Origin: Haematococcus lacustris
Taxonomy: Eukaryota; Chlorophyta; Chlorophyceae; Chlamydomonadales; Haematococcaceae
Length of the DNA: 64,000 bases
Reading direction: 5' to 3'
NCBI GenBank assembly: GCA_030144725.1
Contig: JASKMD010000026.1
Location: forward strand, 2,383,628-2,447,627
Below are positions 1-9,551 of this stretch, one piece after another. The notes below the pieces were generated by a model. It saw only the letters and a program-made list of their open reading frames with translations. It had not been told where the DNA came from and did no database searches. A program made the translations under genes and the position numbers. The stretch's first letter is position 1. The number at the start of each line of letters is the position of its first letter.

Positions 1-477
1 GGTGCTTGGCAGTTAGGTGGCTAGTCCATGCTGCAAGCTGGGAGTGTGATGATAGCTGCACAGCTGCCCTGCTGAATGAGCCACACAGGAACAGGGTGGG
101 GTGGGAGCTCATGCCACCTGCCTGCCGCCCCACCCTGCCCACCCTGGTCAGCCTCCCATGCCTAGCTCAGCTTCTCCCAGGTCGTGTTTCACCTCCACCT
201 CAAGGTGTACTCTGTGCCCCAGTTTGCCGCGCCCCGCCTCCTCTGCCTTGCTCTTTTATGCTTGCACCCCATGCTCAGTCCCGCACCAGCCTTAGTTGCA
301 AGGGCAGGATTGGCAAGGCCGCCCCACTACCTGCCTCTGCCTCCACCCGGCTAACCCTCCTCCCCAACTGGTCTATCTCTGCCCTTGTTTGACTCGCCCC
401 ACCACCCTTACCTCAGCTTACCAAGCTACCCAATGCTGCACCTCCACCTCCCCTGCTCTGCACTGCCCACCCTGCAG

Positions 478-3400
478 CTGGTGATCTATGGCAGCCACGG
501 CGAAACCGCCGCCATGGACATCACGCTGAGCACAGCCTGCGATGCTGGCGGTGGGGCCTGTTCCATAGCGCTGCAGGGGCTGGATGTGGGTCTGGTGCAG
601 CACTTGGGACTGACCTGGGCGGCAACCTACTTTAGGCCAGCACTGGCAGCTGTGGTGGTGCACAGCCTGGGCAGGACTTACGAGGTGCGTGCCCCGTACC
701 CGGGGCATGGTCCGGGTCAGCCCCTGTTGTATGCCCGTGTTATGGGTGCCAGTTTACCAACAAATCGAACTCTCCAGCCCTGCGTCACTGGCTAGGGAAC
801 TCAATCTGACATGGTGGTACCAGGTTAGGCATGGCACAGTCAACCACCCTTTCACTTCATGCCCAACCCACCACCTCTCAATCCCTCACCCTCCCTCCCA
901 CACACCCACCCTCACCATCTTGAAGAACTGCTACACCGCCCGCTCCTGGGCTCCATACAGCCTCAGCCGCTGCTGTGCCCACTTGGGGTCTAGGTACACC
1001 TCCCACACCGCGTTCCAGGTGGCCAGGGTGACGGTGCCTCTTACCAGCCATTACCATCAAGCCTTACCAGGCGTCACCATTAACCCTTACCAGCCGTCAT
1101 CAATGAGCGCTGAATAAACGCTGATGCCCACACATCCATCCGGGTCTACAGCTACACCCATCCTGGCTATGGCACAACCACATGTTGCACCAGCATGTGG
1201 CACATGTGGCACAACCACATGGCTTCCCACATGGTGCACCATGCCAGCTGGTCCCTCATCCTGTAGGGGTAGCATGCCTCTGCCACTCGTTCCACTACCC
1301 TTCCCTGCTGCTACCTCATTGCCTGCCTCATTGCCTGCCTCATTGCCTGCCTAGTAGTTTGCACAGGCTGTTAGCCTTTCATGCCACATGGCGCACTCTA
1401 GGGCTGTAGCTAGTTCACTGGTGTTTGCTAGTGCAACGGGATGGTAGCCATATAAGCGTTCAGCTGTTAGTTTTGATGAGGTGCCCAGTGGTCAGGGGGT
1501 TTGCCCCAGGAACGTGCCACCGGTGTGGGCTTTGTGGTCATCAAGGGTGCGACCGAGGTTGCTTCAACTTGTTTGGAGTAGCTGAGTGAGATTACCCACA
1601 GGCTAACATGTTGTTCCTTGTTGAATAAGTTTTGTTGGTCTGTAGGGGTAGCAGAGATCGGTGGGCTGGGGTAGGGTTGAGAGGAGGGTGTGATGTGTTA
1701 AAGTGAGGGGCGCCATGGCTGTCAGCACCTACAGCCCCTGTCCCATGGCTCCCCACCAGCTTCCTTCTTCACCAGGCTGCTGCCCCTGCTCTCGTCCTAT
1801 GAAAACTGCACCGCAGGCTGGCGTTGTCTACCCTCCCACCCCTGAGGTGGATAACCCCAACTACCACAACCACCACCACCCCATTTCGGAGGTGGAGCTG
1901 CCGACCTGCCGGGACCACAGCAGCAGCTGCTTTGCCTGCACCTCCACCCCGGGCTGCGGCTGGTGCCAGTCCAGTGGCCAGTGCATGGCTGTCGGCCCTG
2001 GTGGCAGCAGCAGCTGGGGCCCGGCCTGGGGCGACTGCCCGGTGACGTCCTGGGCCACTGGCCCTGCACAGTGCTTCGATGCTTGCCAGCAGCTGGCAAC
2101 CTGCGACACCTGCTTGGCCATTGTAGGCTGTGGGTGGTGCGCTAGCAGCTGCAGCTGCAGGAGCAGTGACGCTCAGCTGGTCGGGGATGCTCTGCCAGGT
2201 GAGGTGGCCAAGGGGTGCAGGGTATAGGGGGGGGGGGGGCGGGGAAAGGGCGCATTTTCAAAGCTACCTGTTTAGGCATTGTGTGTCTAGGCGGAGTGAC
2301 ATGGCAAGACTTTGCTCGGTTTCATAGCTTGGGACGCCTGAGTCTAGTCGTCACGGGCCTTTGCCACTGTCGACTACTGCACAATGCGTCTGTCCAGGGG
2401 CGTGCCCGGCTCAAAGCTTCGTGCCAAAGCTAGCAATCGGCGAGGCGTGCGGCGCACAAGCTGGAGCTACGTGCGTGTCGTCACCTCCTCTGCGCGCCGT
2501 TCCAACCGGAACCGTTCATGCGTATGACGGTGTGACCCACGTTTTCCTTGACGGTTCCCAATCGACGCCATGCGCCACTTGCGCGACAGCGGATTGCGGC
2601 CCCAACAGCGTGTGCGTGGCGAAGGGGATCGCGGCCACTTGCGTGTGCACCGACGGCTACTCAGGTATGTGGTGGGCTGCTACTCCGAACAACTGGTACC
2701 TGGGGTGGCGATACAGCACCTTGGCCCTCAACCTTGAGCCTTCATTGCAATCGAACACACTAGTTGTGAACCACTACAAAACAGTGTTTTTTCTGTGTGG
2801 TGTTCCCATCGCATGGCATGCACATGTCCTATACATGGCATACACATGGTCACGGTCGCCTACCACCTACAGCATTGCCTGACCCCTGTGACAGGGCGAT
2901 GCATAGAGTTGGCATGACAAAACATGCACCAATTGAAAGCTGATGACAGCTCAAAGGGGGGGCACACACTACTGTGCCTCAGCAGGCTGCTGCTGCTGCT
3001 GGGCCTTGGGTGGCTTGTCTCGCACTCGCTTGTAGCCCAGGCCTGGGTACTCCTTGCCCTTGGCTGGCAGAGCTCCCTGCTGTGGCCAGTAGCACAGCTC
3101 CAGTGGGCGCCACTTGCTCTCCCCAATGCGCTGCATGTTCAGCGCTGCATTGCAGTCCCTGTCCAGCCACCTCCCTGGCTGTGGTGCTGGCTTGGCTTTG
3201 GCAGCCTTGCCCTTGCCCTTTGTGGGCTCAGCTGCCGGCTCAGCCTTGGTGCGCTTGCTGCGCTTGGCTGGCAGGGGAGTGCTGGGCCCAGGCTCTGAGG
3301 CTGCTGCTTGTGTGGCTGCCTGGCTGCTGCGTGGGGGCTGTGGGGGCTTGCGGGGGGCTACTACTGGGCACCACATCATGCCCCGCACTGGCTGGTCACG

Positions 3401-5970
3401 CTGCTGGCTCCAGGCTGGGCGCAGCAGGCGCTGTTGCACCTGCCCTGCTGGTGGCTTCCAGTCTGCAGGCCTGGTGGCCCTGCGTTTGTTCAGCTGCCTC
3501 TCACAGGGCTGCTGGCCATTCACCGCTGAGCTGACCCGGCTGGTGCGGTGCTCATCCACTAGCACCACCCTGCCCCGCCGCTGGTCTGTCCCCCTCGGCC
3601 TGCACACCACCTTGCAGCAGGCACGCAGCACCGCATCAGCACCCCACCCACCCCCAGTGCCAATGGTAGCTGCACCAAAGAACACCACCAGCTGCTTGGC
3701 ATGGCCATGGCGCTCTATGGACACCTCGGCCATATCCTCCTCCAACTGCAGCCATGCACACAAGGCACACACAAGGTGGCTGAAATGGTGGCACCAGGTT
3801 AGGCATGGCACAGTCAAATACTCATGCTCACTTCATACCAACCCACCACCTCTCAGCCCTTAACCCTCCCTCCCTCCCACCCACCCTCCCACCCACCCTC
3901 ACCTTCTTGAAGAACAGCTCCAGTGTCCCTAATTATACCCAGGAGGCGATGTCACTCGTTCTCGCACTACCAAAGGGCACTCCGACCAAAGGGCAAAGGG
4001 CACTCCGACCAAAGGGCACTCCGACCACTATCTCAGCACCTCCCACAGGGGTGGCGATATAGCACCAAGCAAAGCGGGTGCAACCAGGCCGTCTAAGGAC
4101 ATCTTGTAAATGTGTGCATCAGCAGTAACGTGCCGTTGTCAGTAAACAGCACACTCATAGGGTCCTCTCATCCCCCAGCTGTGCAGGCCCATCACTCATC
4201 ATCCCACTAATCATGCCTCCTCTTCCCCTGATCTCTGCTGTGCAGGTTCCGACTGCTCCCAGCCACCAGGCCCCTGCTTCAATGTGACCTGCAGCGGCCA
4301 TGGGGTGTGCATGCAGCGAAACGCAACAGGCTCCTGCGCCTGCCGCCCTGGCTTCTCAGGGGAGGACTGCAGTTTACAGACTGCCCCACCCCTGCCCACA
4401 CCTGCTCCTCCTCGGCCAACAATTGTGGTAAGGTTCTTTCAGCTTGCACAAGGCCAGTGTATGGTGTGTGCAGCGGGGTTCCTGCGCGTGTGTAGGCAGT
4501 CATCGTCTCATTGCAGGAGGTGTTGCTATGCACATCATCACATTGGAAAGCAATCTGCATCGGCATGCCACCACAAAACCCCAGCATGCATCCACGTTGC
4601 TCAATGGCACTATGAGGCTAGCCTTGCCCCTCTGGCAGCACGCTATGACAGGGCACTCCTGTTGCTGTCTTCTCCTCCAGCTGTGGTATGATTGTCGTGA
4701 GGTAGTTGCTGCTGCTATGGCCTGCACAAAGGCTGTCATGCCCCGCCCTCCAGCACTCATGCTGAGTGCAATGTTCCATGCTGAGTGAGATTACCCTGAT
4801 TAGCCCTGCTGAATGAGTGAGATTACTGAGGGCTGAATGAGTCAAGTTGTTTGGAAGTGCCCTTTGGAAGTGCCCTTTGGAAGTGCGAGATGGTAAGTGC
4901 CCTTTGGAAGTGCGAGAGTGGGGTCCACATGTAGCTGCTTCATGCTCAAGTTGATACGGGGCAAAGAGTCACCCTGCAGCCTTAACCCAAAGTCCTGAAA
5001 ATTCACACCCAAGCAGTCAACCTGGCCGTGTGCTGCTGCCCTGCAGAGTCACTCAAGCACGCCCCGACAGTTGAGGTCATTGGGGGCCTCCCAGGTGGAC
5101 CACCCCAAGACCTCTGCTCAGGGTGGCCACGACCACAGCCTCAGCCTCAGCCGCGCCAGCCAACCAGCCGGGCGCCTCGACCTGGGAGCCAGTTGGCAAG
5201 CTGCACCTCACCCTGAGCACCGCAAGCTGTTGCAGGCGGCGCCCAGTTGCTACACTTGGACCATCACCAAGGAGCCTCCTGCTAGCACAGCTTTCATTGA
5301 GGGTGAGGCTGCTGGTGTGGCGATGATTGCCTGTTTGTCATCCCTGGTCTCTTGTACCCATATTCCTAGAAAACTATATTCATTATCCATGTCATTATTG
5401 ATCCCTGATGGCCAGGCCATGACTGCCTGTGAACCTGGCTGTTTATACTGGTCGCTGAGGCTCGACACAAAGCAGCTGGCTTCAAGCTGCCCTGACCCTG
5501 ACCCTGACCCTGACCCTGACCCTGACCCTGACCCTGACCCTGACCCTGACCCTGACCCTGACCCTGACCCTGACCCTGACCCTGACCCTGACCCTGACCC
5601 TGACCCTGACCCTGACCCTGACCCTGACCCTGACCCTGACCCTGACCCTGACCCTGACCCTGACCCTGACCCTGACCCTGACCCTGACCCTGACCCTGAC
5701 CCTGACCCTGACCCTGACCCTGGCCCTGACCCTGACCCTGACCCTGACCCTGACCCTGACCCTGACCCTGACCCTGACCCTGACCCTGACCCTGACCCTG
5801 ACCCCGACCCTGACCCTGACCCTGACCCTGACCCTGACCCTGCCTATGCAGAACCATCAGCTTTGGGCACCTTTGTGTCAGATCTAGTGCCAGGAGCCTA
5901 CACTTTCCAGCTAAGTGTTCTGGACAACTCTGGAGGCCTCGCCACAGCTAATGTCACCGTGGTTGTCTAG
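478..5970 (+). CDS. PSI/EGF/PKD-domain extracellular protein (5' partial)
   Basis: Exons I can place: 478-684, about 1892-2198, an EGF exon ending at 2664, 4246-4427, about 5047-5302 and 5852-5970 (stop). The first exon (LVIYGSHGETAAMD...) is of unknown fold. The second holds two plexin-like PSI modules, each with a GCGWC core. The next two give EGF-like modules (CVCTDGYSG; CSGHGVCMQ...CACRPGFSGEDC). The last two join in phase to a PKD/K319L-like domain: YTWTITKEPPAS, then VPGAYTFQLSVLDNSGG. Junctions 2664/4246, 4427/5047 and 5302/5852 keep frame; the first PSI junction is uncertain. Cysteine-rich modules suggest a secreted or membrane-anchored surface protein; no signal peptide or membrane helix is visible because the 5' end is missing. 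TGTAA follows 139 nt after the stop. The introns are loaded with transposon relics. Domains are fairly sure, exact exons less so. Confidence 0.65.
785..1062 (-). mobile_element. Fanzor-like element fragment in an intron
   Basis: The reverse strand at about 1060-920 reads TLATWNAVWEVYLDPKWAQ followed by QRLRLYGAQERAV, a stop, then QFFK. This is the segment between RuvC-I and RuvC-II of the Fanzor-like family seen elsewhere here. It is followed by the same intron (GTGAGGGTGGG...) found in the copy at 2.7-4.0 kb. An in-frame stop and loss of both ends make it a relic. It lies in an intron of the PSI/EGF gene. Confidence 0.6.
1275..1639 (+). mobile_element. Retroposon-like insertion with 14-bp target duplication
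   Basis: The 365-bp insert is flanked by the identical 14-bp repeat CTGTAGGGGTAGCA at 1261-1274 and 1640-1653. Its 3' end (GAATAAGTTTTGTTGG) is the fixed tail that also ends the Fanzor-like copy at 18.5 kb and the short insertions at 22.5, 23.86 and 24.13 kb. A fixed 3' end with variable 5' truncation and a long duplication is typical of target-primed reverse transcription; that mechanism is inferred. Confidence 0.7.
2721..4047 (-). mobile_element. Fanzor1-like element, subfamily A1, with 19-bp flanking repeats
   Basis: The element interrupts the intron between the two EGF exons. It is bounded by GGGGTGGCGATACAGCACC at 2702-2720 and the same 19-mer with one mismatch at 4048-4066, a probable long target duplication. 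Reading the minus strand, it holds a 5'-truncated coding exon, an intron, the C-terminal half of the nuclease, then about 250 bp of 3' sequence. The segment 3938-3990 recurs at 33,397-33,450 beside another copy, which suggests a shared terminal part and internal deletion. Confidence 0.6.
2969..3927 (-). pseudogene. Fanzor1/TnpB-like RuvC nuclease, C-terminal half
   Basis: Two exons are visible: 3927-3903 (…ELFFKK, donor GTGAGG) and 3746-2969. The second reads LEEDMAEVSIERHG..., a RuvC-II-like strand VVFFGAATIG, VVLVDEHRTSRVSS, a degenerate zinc-ribbon region (QQPCE and MMWCP), a basic Ala/Pro/Lys linker, and the RuvC-III signature GRWLDRDCNAALN. The order matches eukaryotic Fanzor1 proteins, RNA-guided DNA nucleases of the TnpB family carried by transposons. 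The usual RuvC-II acid position reads GAA and a Glu sits instead in VDEHRTS, as reported for Fanzors with a rearranged catalytic site. The N-terminal half with RuvC-I is missing, so this copy should be inactive. Confidence 0.6.
5490..5842 (+). repeat. Hexamer array (CCCTGA)n in a PKD-gene intron
   Basis: About 59 tandem copies of CCCTGA with single variants near 5722 and 5803. It is open in several frames (Asp-Pro on +, Gly-Gln on -), but the flanking exons 5302 and 5852 join in phase into a canonical PKD domain when it is spliced out, so it is intronic. It ends 10 nt before the acceptor CAG at 5849-5851. Confidence 0.85.
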
Positions 5971-6108
5971 GCTGGCGGCACACCCCCGCCACCCTTCATC
6001 CACTGGCACAACGGCCGCAGGTTCTAGGCAGCTCTGGTGGCTGCACCAGAGTGTTTCTGTCTTGCTGCCATCGTCCCCATGGCATTGGGTAGCTCTGGGG
6101 TCTCTGGG

Positions 6109-6113
6109 TGTAA
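6109..6113 (+). terminator. TGTAA polyadenylation signal
   Basis: TGTAA, the volvocine-algal polyadenylation signal, lies 139 nt past the stop of the PSI/EGF/PKD gene. Confidence 0.5.
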
Positions 6114-6179
6114 GCTGGGATATTGCTAACTCTTTGTTGCAGATGGTGTCAAGGGCATAAGGGAATAAAGGAATTGAAC

Positions 6180-6890
6180 TTGAACATCCAGGGCAGTGTG
6201 GATGCTTGCAGTGTGGCGGGTGGAGGTGTCAGCGGCGATGCACAGGTGGAGCAGGGAAGATTTGCATGCTGAGGCCTGGCCTTGCCCTATTTGGAGAGTG
6301 GGAGTTTAATAGAATGGCAGGCGCGATGCCTGCTGGCTGATGTTGACTTGGGTGTTCGCTTAGCTTGGCAGTTGTCGGTATTGTCATGAGAGCTCAGCAG
6401 GGCGGCGAGTGCATGACATATGCTTGCCATGTCGTTAGTTTTTACTACTTATGCGTGCGTGGCAGATGCTTGTCAAGCTGTAGGATTTCATTGTTGATGT
6501 TTTGTCTCACCGCGAGCCTTGTCTGGCCGATGGGCGTGGAACTCTATCGTAGGAGATCAGTGGGACCGAACTCCGGGTTGAGAGTGGTCTCTAGATTGCA
6601 TTATGGGCTGTCCTTGGGAGTGGAGTAGATCAATAATGTAAGAACCAATGCACTACCGTGTCCCATTACATCCATGTATTTGTGGCATTGTTTCAATTCA
6701 ATATCAGGTTAGCGAGCCAGGATAAATCAGAGTTTTGGTGCACTTATTTTCCATGCATGAAAATAGGTATAATTGGCATGTCCACTGACGCTGGAGCTCA
6801 AAACTCACAAGATATCAAAACATGAAGCCGTCAGGTGCGAGCTGACACCTCAACAGCAGAAAACCGCATATCTCCCCTACAACCAGGGGC
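6180..6890. other. Intergenic, nothing recognised
   Basis: Short open frames only (one of 87 codons at 6365-6628), no family resemblance, and AT-richer than its neighbours. The missing 5' exons of the transporter downstream were sought here and not found. Confidence 0.5.
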
Positions 6891-6899
6891 TGCGTAATC

Positions 6900-7395
6900 T
6901 GCAATACCCAACCAATACCTAAAAATCTGCAATACCCAACCAATACCTAAAAAGCAGCCGACACCAATACCTAGTTTCCTAACCCTCACCCCCTTACAAG
7001 GGTGGGGCGATAGATTTTGGCATGAAACACATGCTCTGATGTAAGCAAAAGCTCAAACATTGCCTGGTGCACACATATTACTGTGCTACAGGCTGCTGGG
7101 CTTGAGCCTTGGTTGCTTGGTCTCGCAGCTTCTTGAAGCCCAATGCTCGGTACTCTTTGCCCTTGGCAGGAGCCGCGGCTCCGTGTGCCCACCAGCACAG
7201 CTCCGGTGGGCTCCATGGGGCCTCCCCTGCCCTCTGGAGGTTGAGGGCTGGGTTGCAGTCCCTGTCCACCCATTTGCCAATGTCACCAGGGGTGGCCTGG
7301 TCCAACTCAGGGCACAACATGAAGCCCCGCACTGACGCCTCAAACCGCTGGCTCCAGGCTGACCGCAACAAGCGGTGCTGCACCTGACCTGGCTA
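6900..7395 (-). mobile_element. Fanzor-like element, subfamily A2, C-terminal fragment
   Basis: The reverse strand at 7383-7078 encodes KWVDRDCNPALNLQRAGE (RuvC-III-like) and ends PVAQ-stop. After the stop comes a 3' region with a GC-rich hairpin (ACCCCCTTACAAGGGTGGGG at about 6990-7010) and repeats of a short GGTATTGG-containing unit at 6900-6960. The copy at 32.5 kb has the same stop-proximal region and hairpin. The RuvC-I and RuvC-II parts are absent. Confidence 0.6.
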
Positions 7396-7525
7396 GGGCT
7401 TCCAGTCCTCCCCAGGGCCTACCCAACCCACCCGCCATGCCTGCGATGCTCAGCAGCACCAGGTTTGCATGCGACAAGCTTTTCTTGTGAAGCATGCGCC
7501 ACAACAAATATCATGTTTCGTGCAG

Positions 7526-8237
7526 GTACGTTGCCTTTGTCTTTGAAGCAGTCTATGTGAAACACATGTGTGAAAGTCTGAAGGTGAGCAACTGGGGGCG
7601 TGTGTACTATACCATCCTGCTGTCAGTGCCATTCATGCTGGCACTGCTGCCCTCCCTGGGTGAACAAACGCAGCTGGCTGCCATCACCTGGGGTCCACAG
7701 GTGCCTGCCTGCAGGCCTTGCTGGCACGAGCTGCTGGCCACGGACAATCCAGGCCAGATGCTCTGCCAGCGCCACCTTGCACAACATGCACTGCCTGACA
7801 CTGCCTGCTCGTGCTGAGTGCCACACACATCCTGGCCTGCTTGGGTTGCCTGTGCCTACAGGTGCTCTTCCCTCTGGTGCTGTCCTGTCTTGTGGGGGTC
7901 TGCATGTCCCACTCGGGGTACCTCCTCCGTGACGCAGTCAGTGCCACCATGTTCACTCTGGTCGGCATCATCTGCAAGATCGCCAGCGTGATGATCAACT
8001 TCCTCATGTGGCAGAAACATGCAACCCCGGAGGGCATCGCGTTTCTCATGCTGTGGTGGGCGACGTAGCTTGTGCCTGGCTGCAATATACATGAGCATAG
8101 GCGTATGGGAATGATGCCCATGCCTTAGCTGCTGCTGCTACTGCTGCTGCTGTACCTTGCTCTGCAGTGTGTTGGCAGGCACCTTCTACCAGCAAGCACC
8201 CAAGCGCCAGGACGCTAAACCCATCATCGTTGCATAA
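7526..8237 (+). CDS. Nucleotide-sugar (GDP-mannose type) transporter, last three exons
   Basis: Exons 7526-7700, 7862-8055 and 8168-8237 (stop) join in phase with GT-AG borders. The product has VYVKHMCESLKVSNWGRVYY, a hydrophobic helix LLSVPFMLALLPSL, then LFPLVLSCLVGVCMSHSGYL, SATMFTLVGIICKIASVMIN, WQKHATPEGI and CVLAGTFYQQAPKR. This matches the C-terminal membrane half of triose-phosphate-transporter-family Golgi antiporters; the SATxFTxVG...NxxxWxKHA pattern is that of GDP-mannose and related carriers, which exchange GDP-sugar for GMP. The first exon enters with an incomplete codon, so upstream exons must have existed, but none is found between 5,970 and 7,526. The fragment lies between two opposite-strand pieces of a Fanzor-like element (6.9-7.4 and 8.25-8.97 kb). 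It may be a transposon-captured or 5'-deleted gene. Confidence 0.65.
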
Positions 8238-8249
8238 CCATCTCGTAAG

Positions 8250-8970
8250 GCCGTATTTATGCAATGAGCCTCACTCCATGAAAACAGTGAGCCAGGGCTG
8301 GAGCAGGCATGGCGGGTTGGCAACATGGGAAGCACCTAGCACGGGGGGCCTTCATCAGCCTCTGGCCCTGCCCCTCCCCTCCTACCATTGGCACTCCCAC
8401 CTTGAGCCTCATACAGCCTGAGCTTTTGCTCTGCCCACTAAGGAGGCAGGCACTCCCCCCGCACTGCATCCCAAGTGGCCAGGGTGATGGCCACATACTG
8501 CTGGATGGCCACCAGGGAGGTTCCTGCTGGGGTGGCTGTTGCTGGCTCCTAGTCAGCTTGCTCCTGTAAGAATCGTCCAGACGGCCATCCTCATGGCACC
8601 CTCGAGGCTGCACTGACTGCCTGGATGGTGTAAGGGTCCAACCCCATGGCCATCTGGGTGGCTGGGTCAAACAGGCCGCTGCCTATGTCAGCTGGAGGGC
8701 GCTTGTTGCTGCTGCTGCTGTCAGAGGGGTCGGCTGCGTGGCTGCTGCCAGAGGGCTGGTCTGTTGTTGGGCTGCTGCCAGAGGGGCCAGAGGGGTCGGA
8801 GGGGCCGGCTGCTGGGCTGCTGCCAGAGGGGCCTGCCGCCAGGCCTCCTGGTGGCTGCGGGTGGCAAGGTGGAGATGACCTGGGCATGAGGTCTGCAGGA
8901 CAGCTGGGTGGAGTTTGCAGTGCAGCAGGTGGGGCAGGGAGTGGGGCAGGGGGTGTGGATGGAAGCTAGG
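8250..8970 (-). pseudogene. Fanzor-like nuclease, N-terminal half with RuvC-I
   Basis: The minus strand reads a Ser/Gly/Pro-rich linker, then FDPATQMAMGLDPYTIQAVS (about 8660-8600), then, after frameshifts, SLVAIQQYVAITLATWDAV and WAEQKLRLYEAQ near 8530-8410. GLDPYTIQAVSA matches the RuvC-I strand with its catalytic Asp, and the later part matches the helical segment also seen at 1.0 kb. An in-frame stop and frameshifts mark it as dead. Confidence 0.55.
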
Positions 8971-9369
8971 CGGAATCTAGGCAGAAGCACAGGGTCAGCT
9001 TCTAGCTCGGCAGGGCTTTGAGGGCGCATGGGACTTCATTTGGACCGGTCAGCCGGCAGCCCCCCACCTGCTGCCTGCTGCTGCTCCCCCCGCTGCTCCC
9101 AGGTGGTGTCAGGCGTGGCAGGGCTGCTGCCCGTCAGCGGCCCCTGGCAGGTCTCAGGCCTGGGGCTGCCAGTGGTGCCATGGAACATGCACCTGGACAC
9201 CAGCTGGGCTGTGCCCTCCTCACTACCATCAGGTGGGGGCTTGCCTTGGGCAGCAGGCAAAGCAGGAACCGCAGGCCGCAATGGGCAAACGGACCAGCCG
9301 TGAATTGGCCCCAAACTTCTGGCCTTTGAGCTTCATTAAATCCTGTATCTCTTTCCTGAGTAGTCCTTA

Positions 9370-9505
9370 CAATTCTCCACAAACCCGATCCTGCCTACGC
9401 AGCACCATCAGCTGTGGCTACCACGGTGTCTGAGCTAGTGGCAGGAGCCTACAGCGTCTAGATCAGTGTCCTGGACAACTCCGGTGGCCACGGTGCCGGA
9501 AGACT
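9370..9505 (+). pseudogene. Duplicated PKD-domain exon relic
   Basis: Translates as DPAYAAPSAVATTVSELVAG, AYSV, a stop, ISVLDNSGG, which parallels the final exon of the 478-5970 gene. The in-frame stop and absence of the other exons indicate a dead segmental copy, ending just before the next gene starts. Confidence 0.65.
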
Positions 9506-9551
9506 CCATCGCAACGAGCAACGAGCAGTTCAAAGGGTATGTCACACTGTT

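Noticed and set aside
5366..5857. Long Gly-Gln (minus) and Asp-Pro (plus) frames over the hexamer array
   Set aside because: Splicing the array out joins two PKD exons in phase into a canonical domain; the frames exist only because the hexamer has no stop in these registers.
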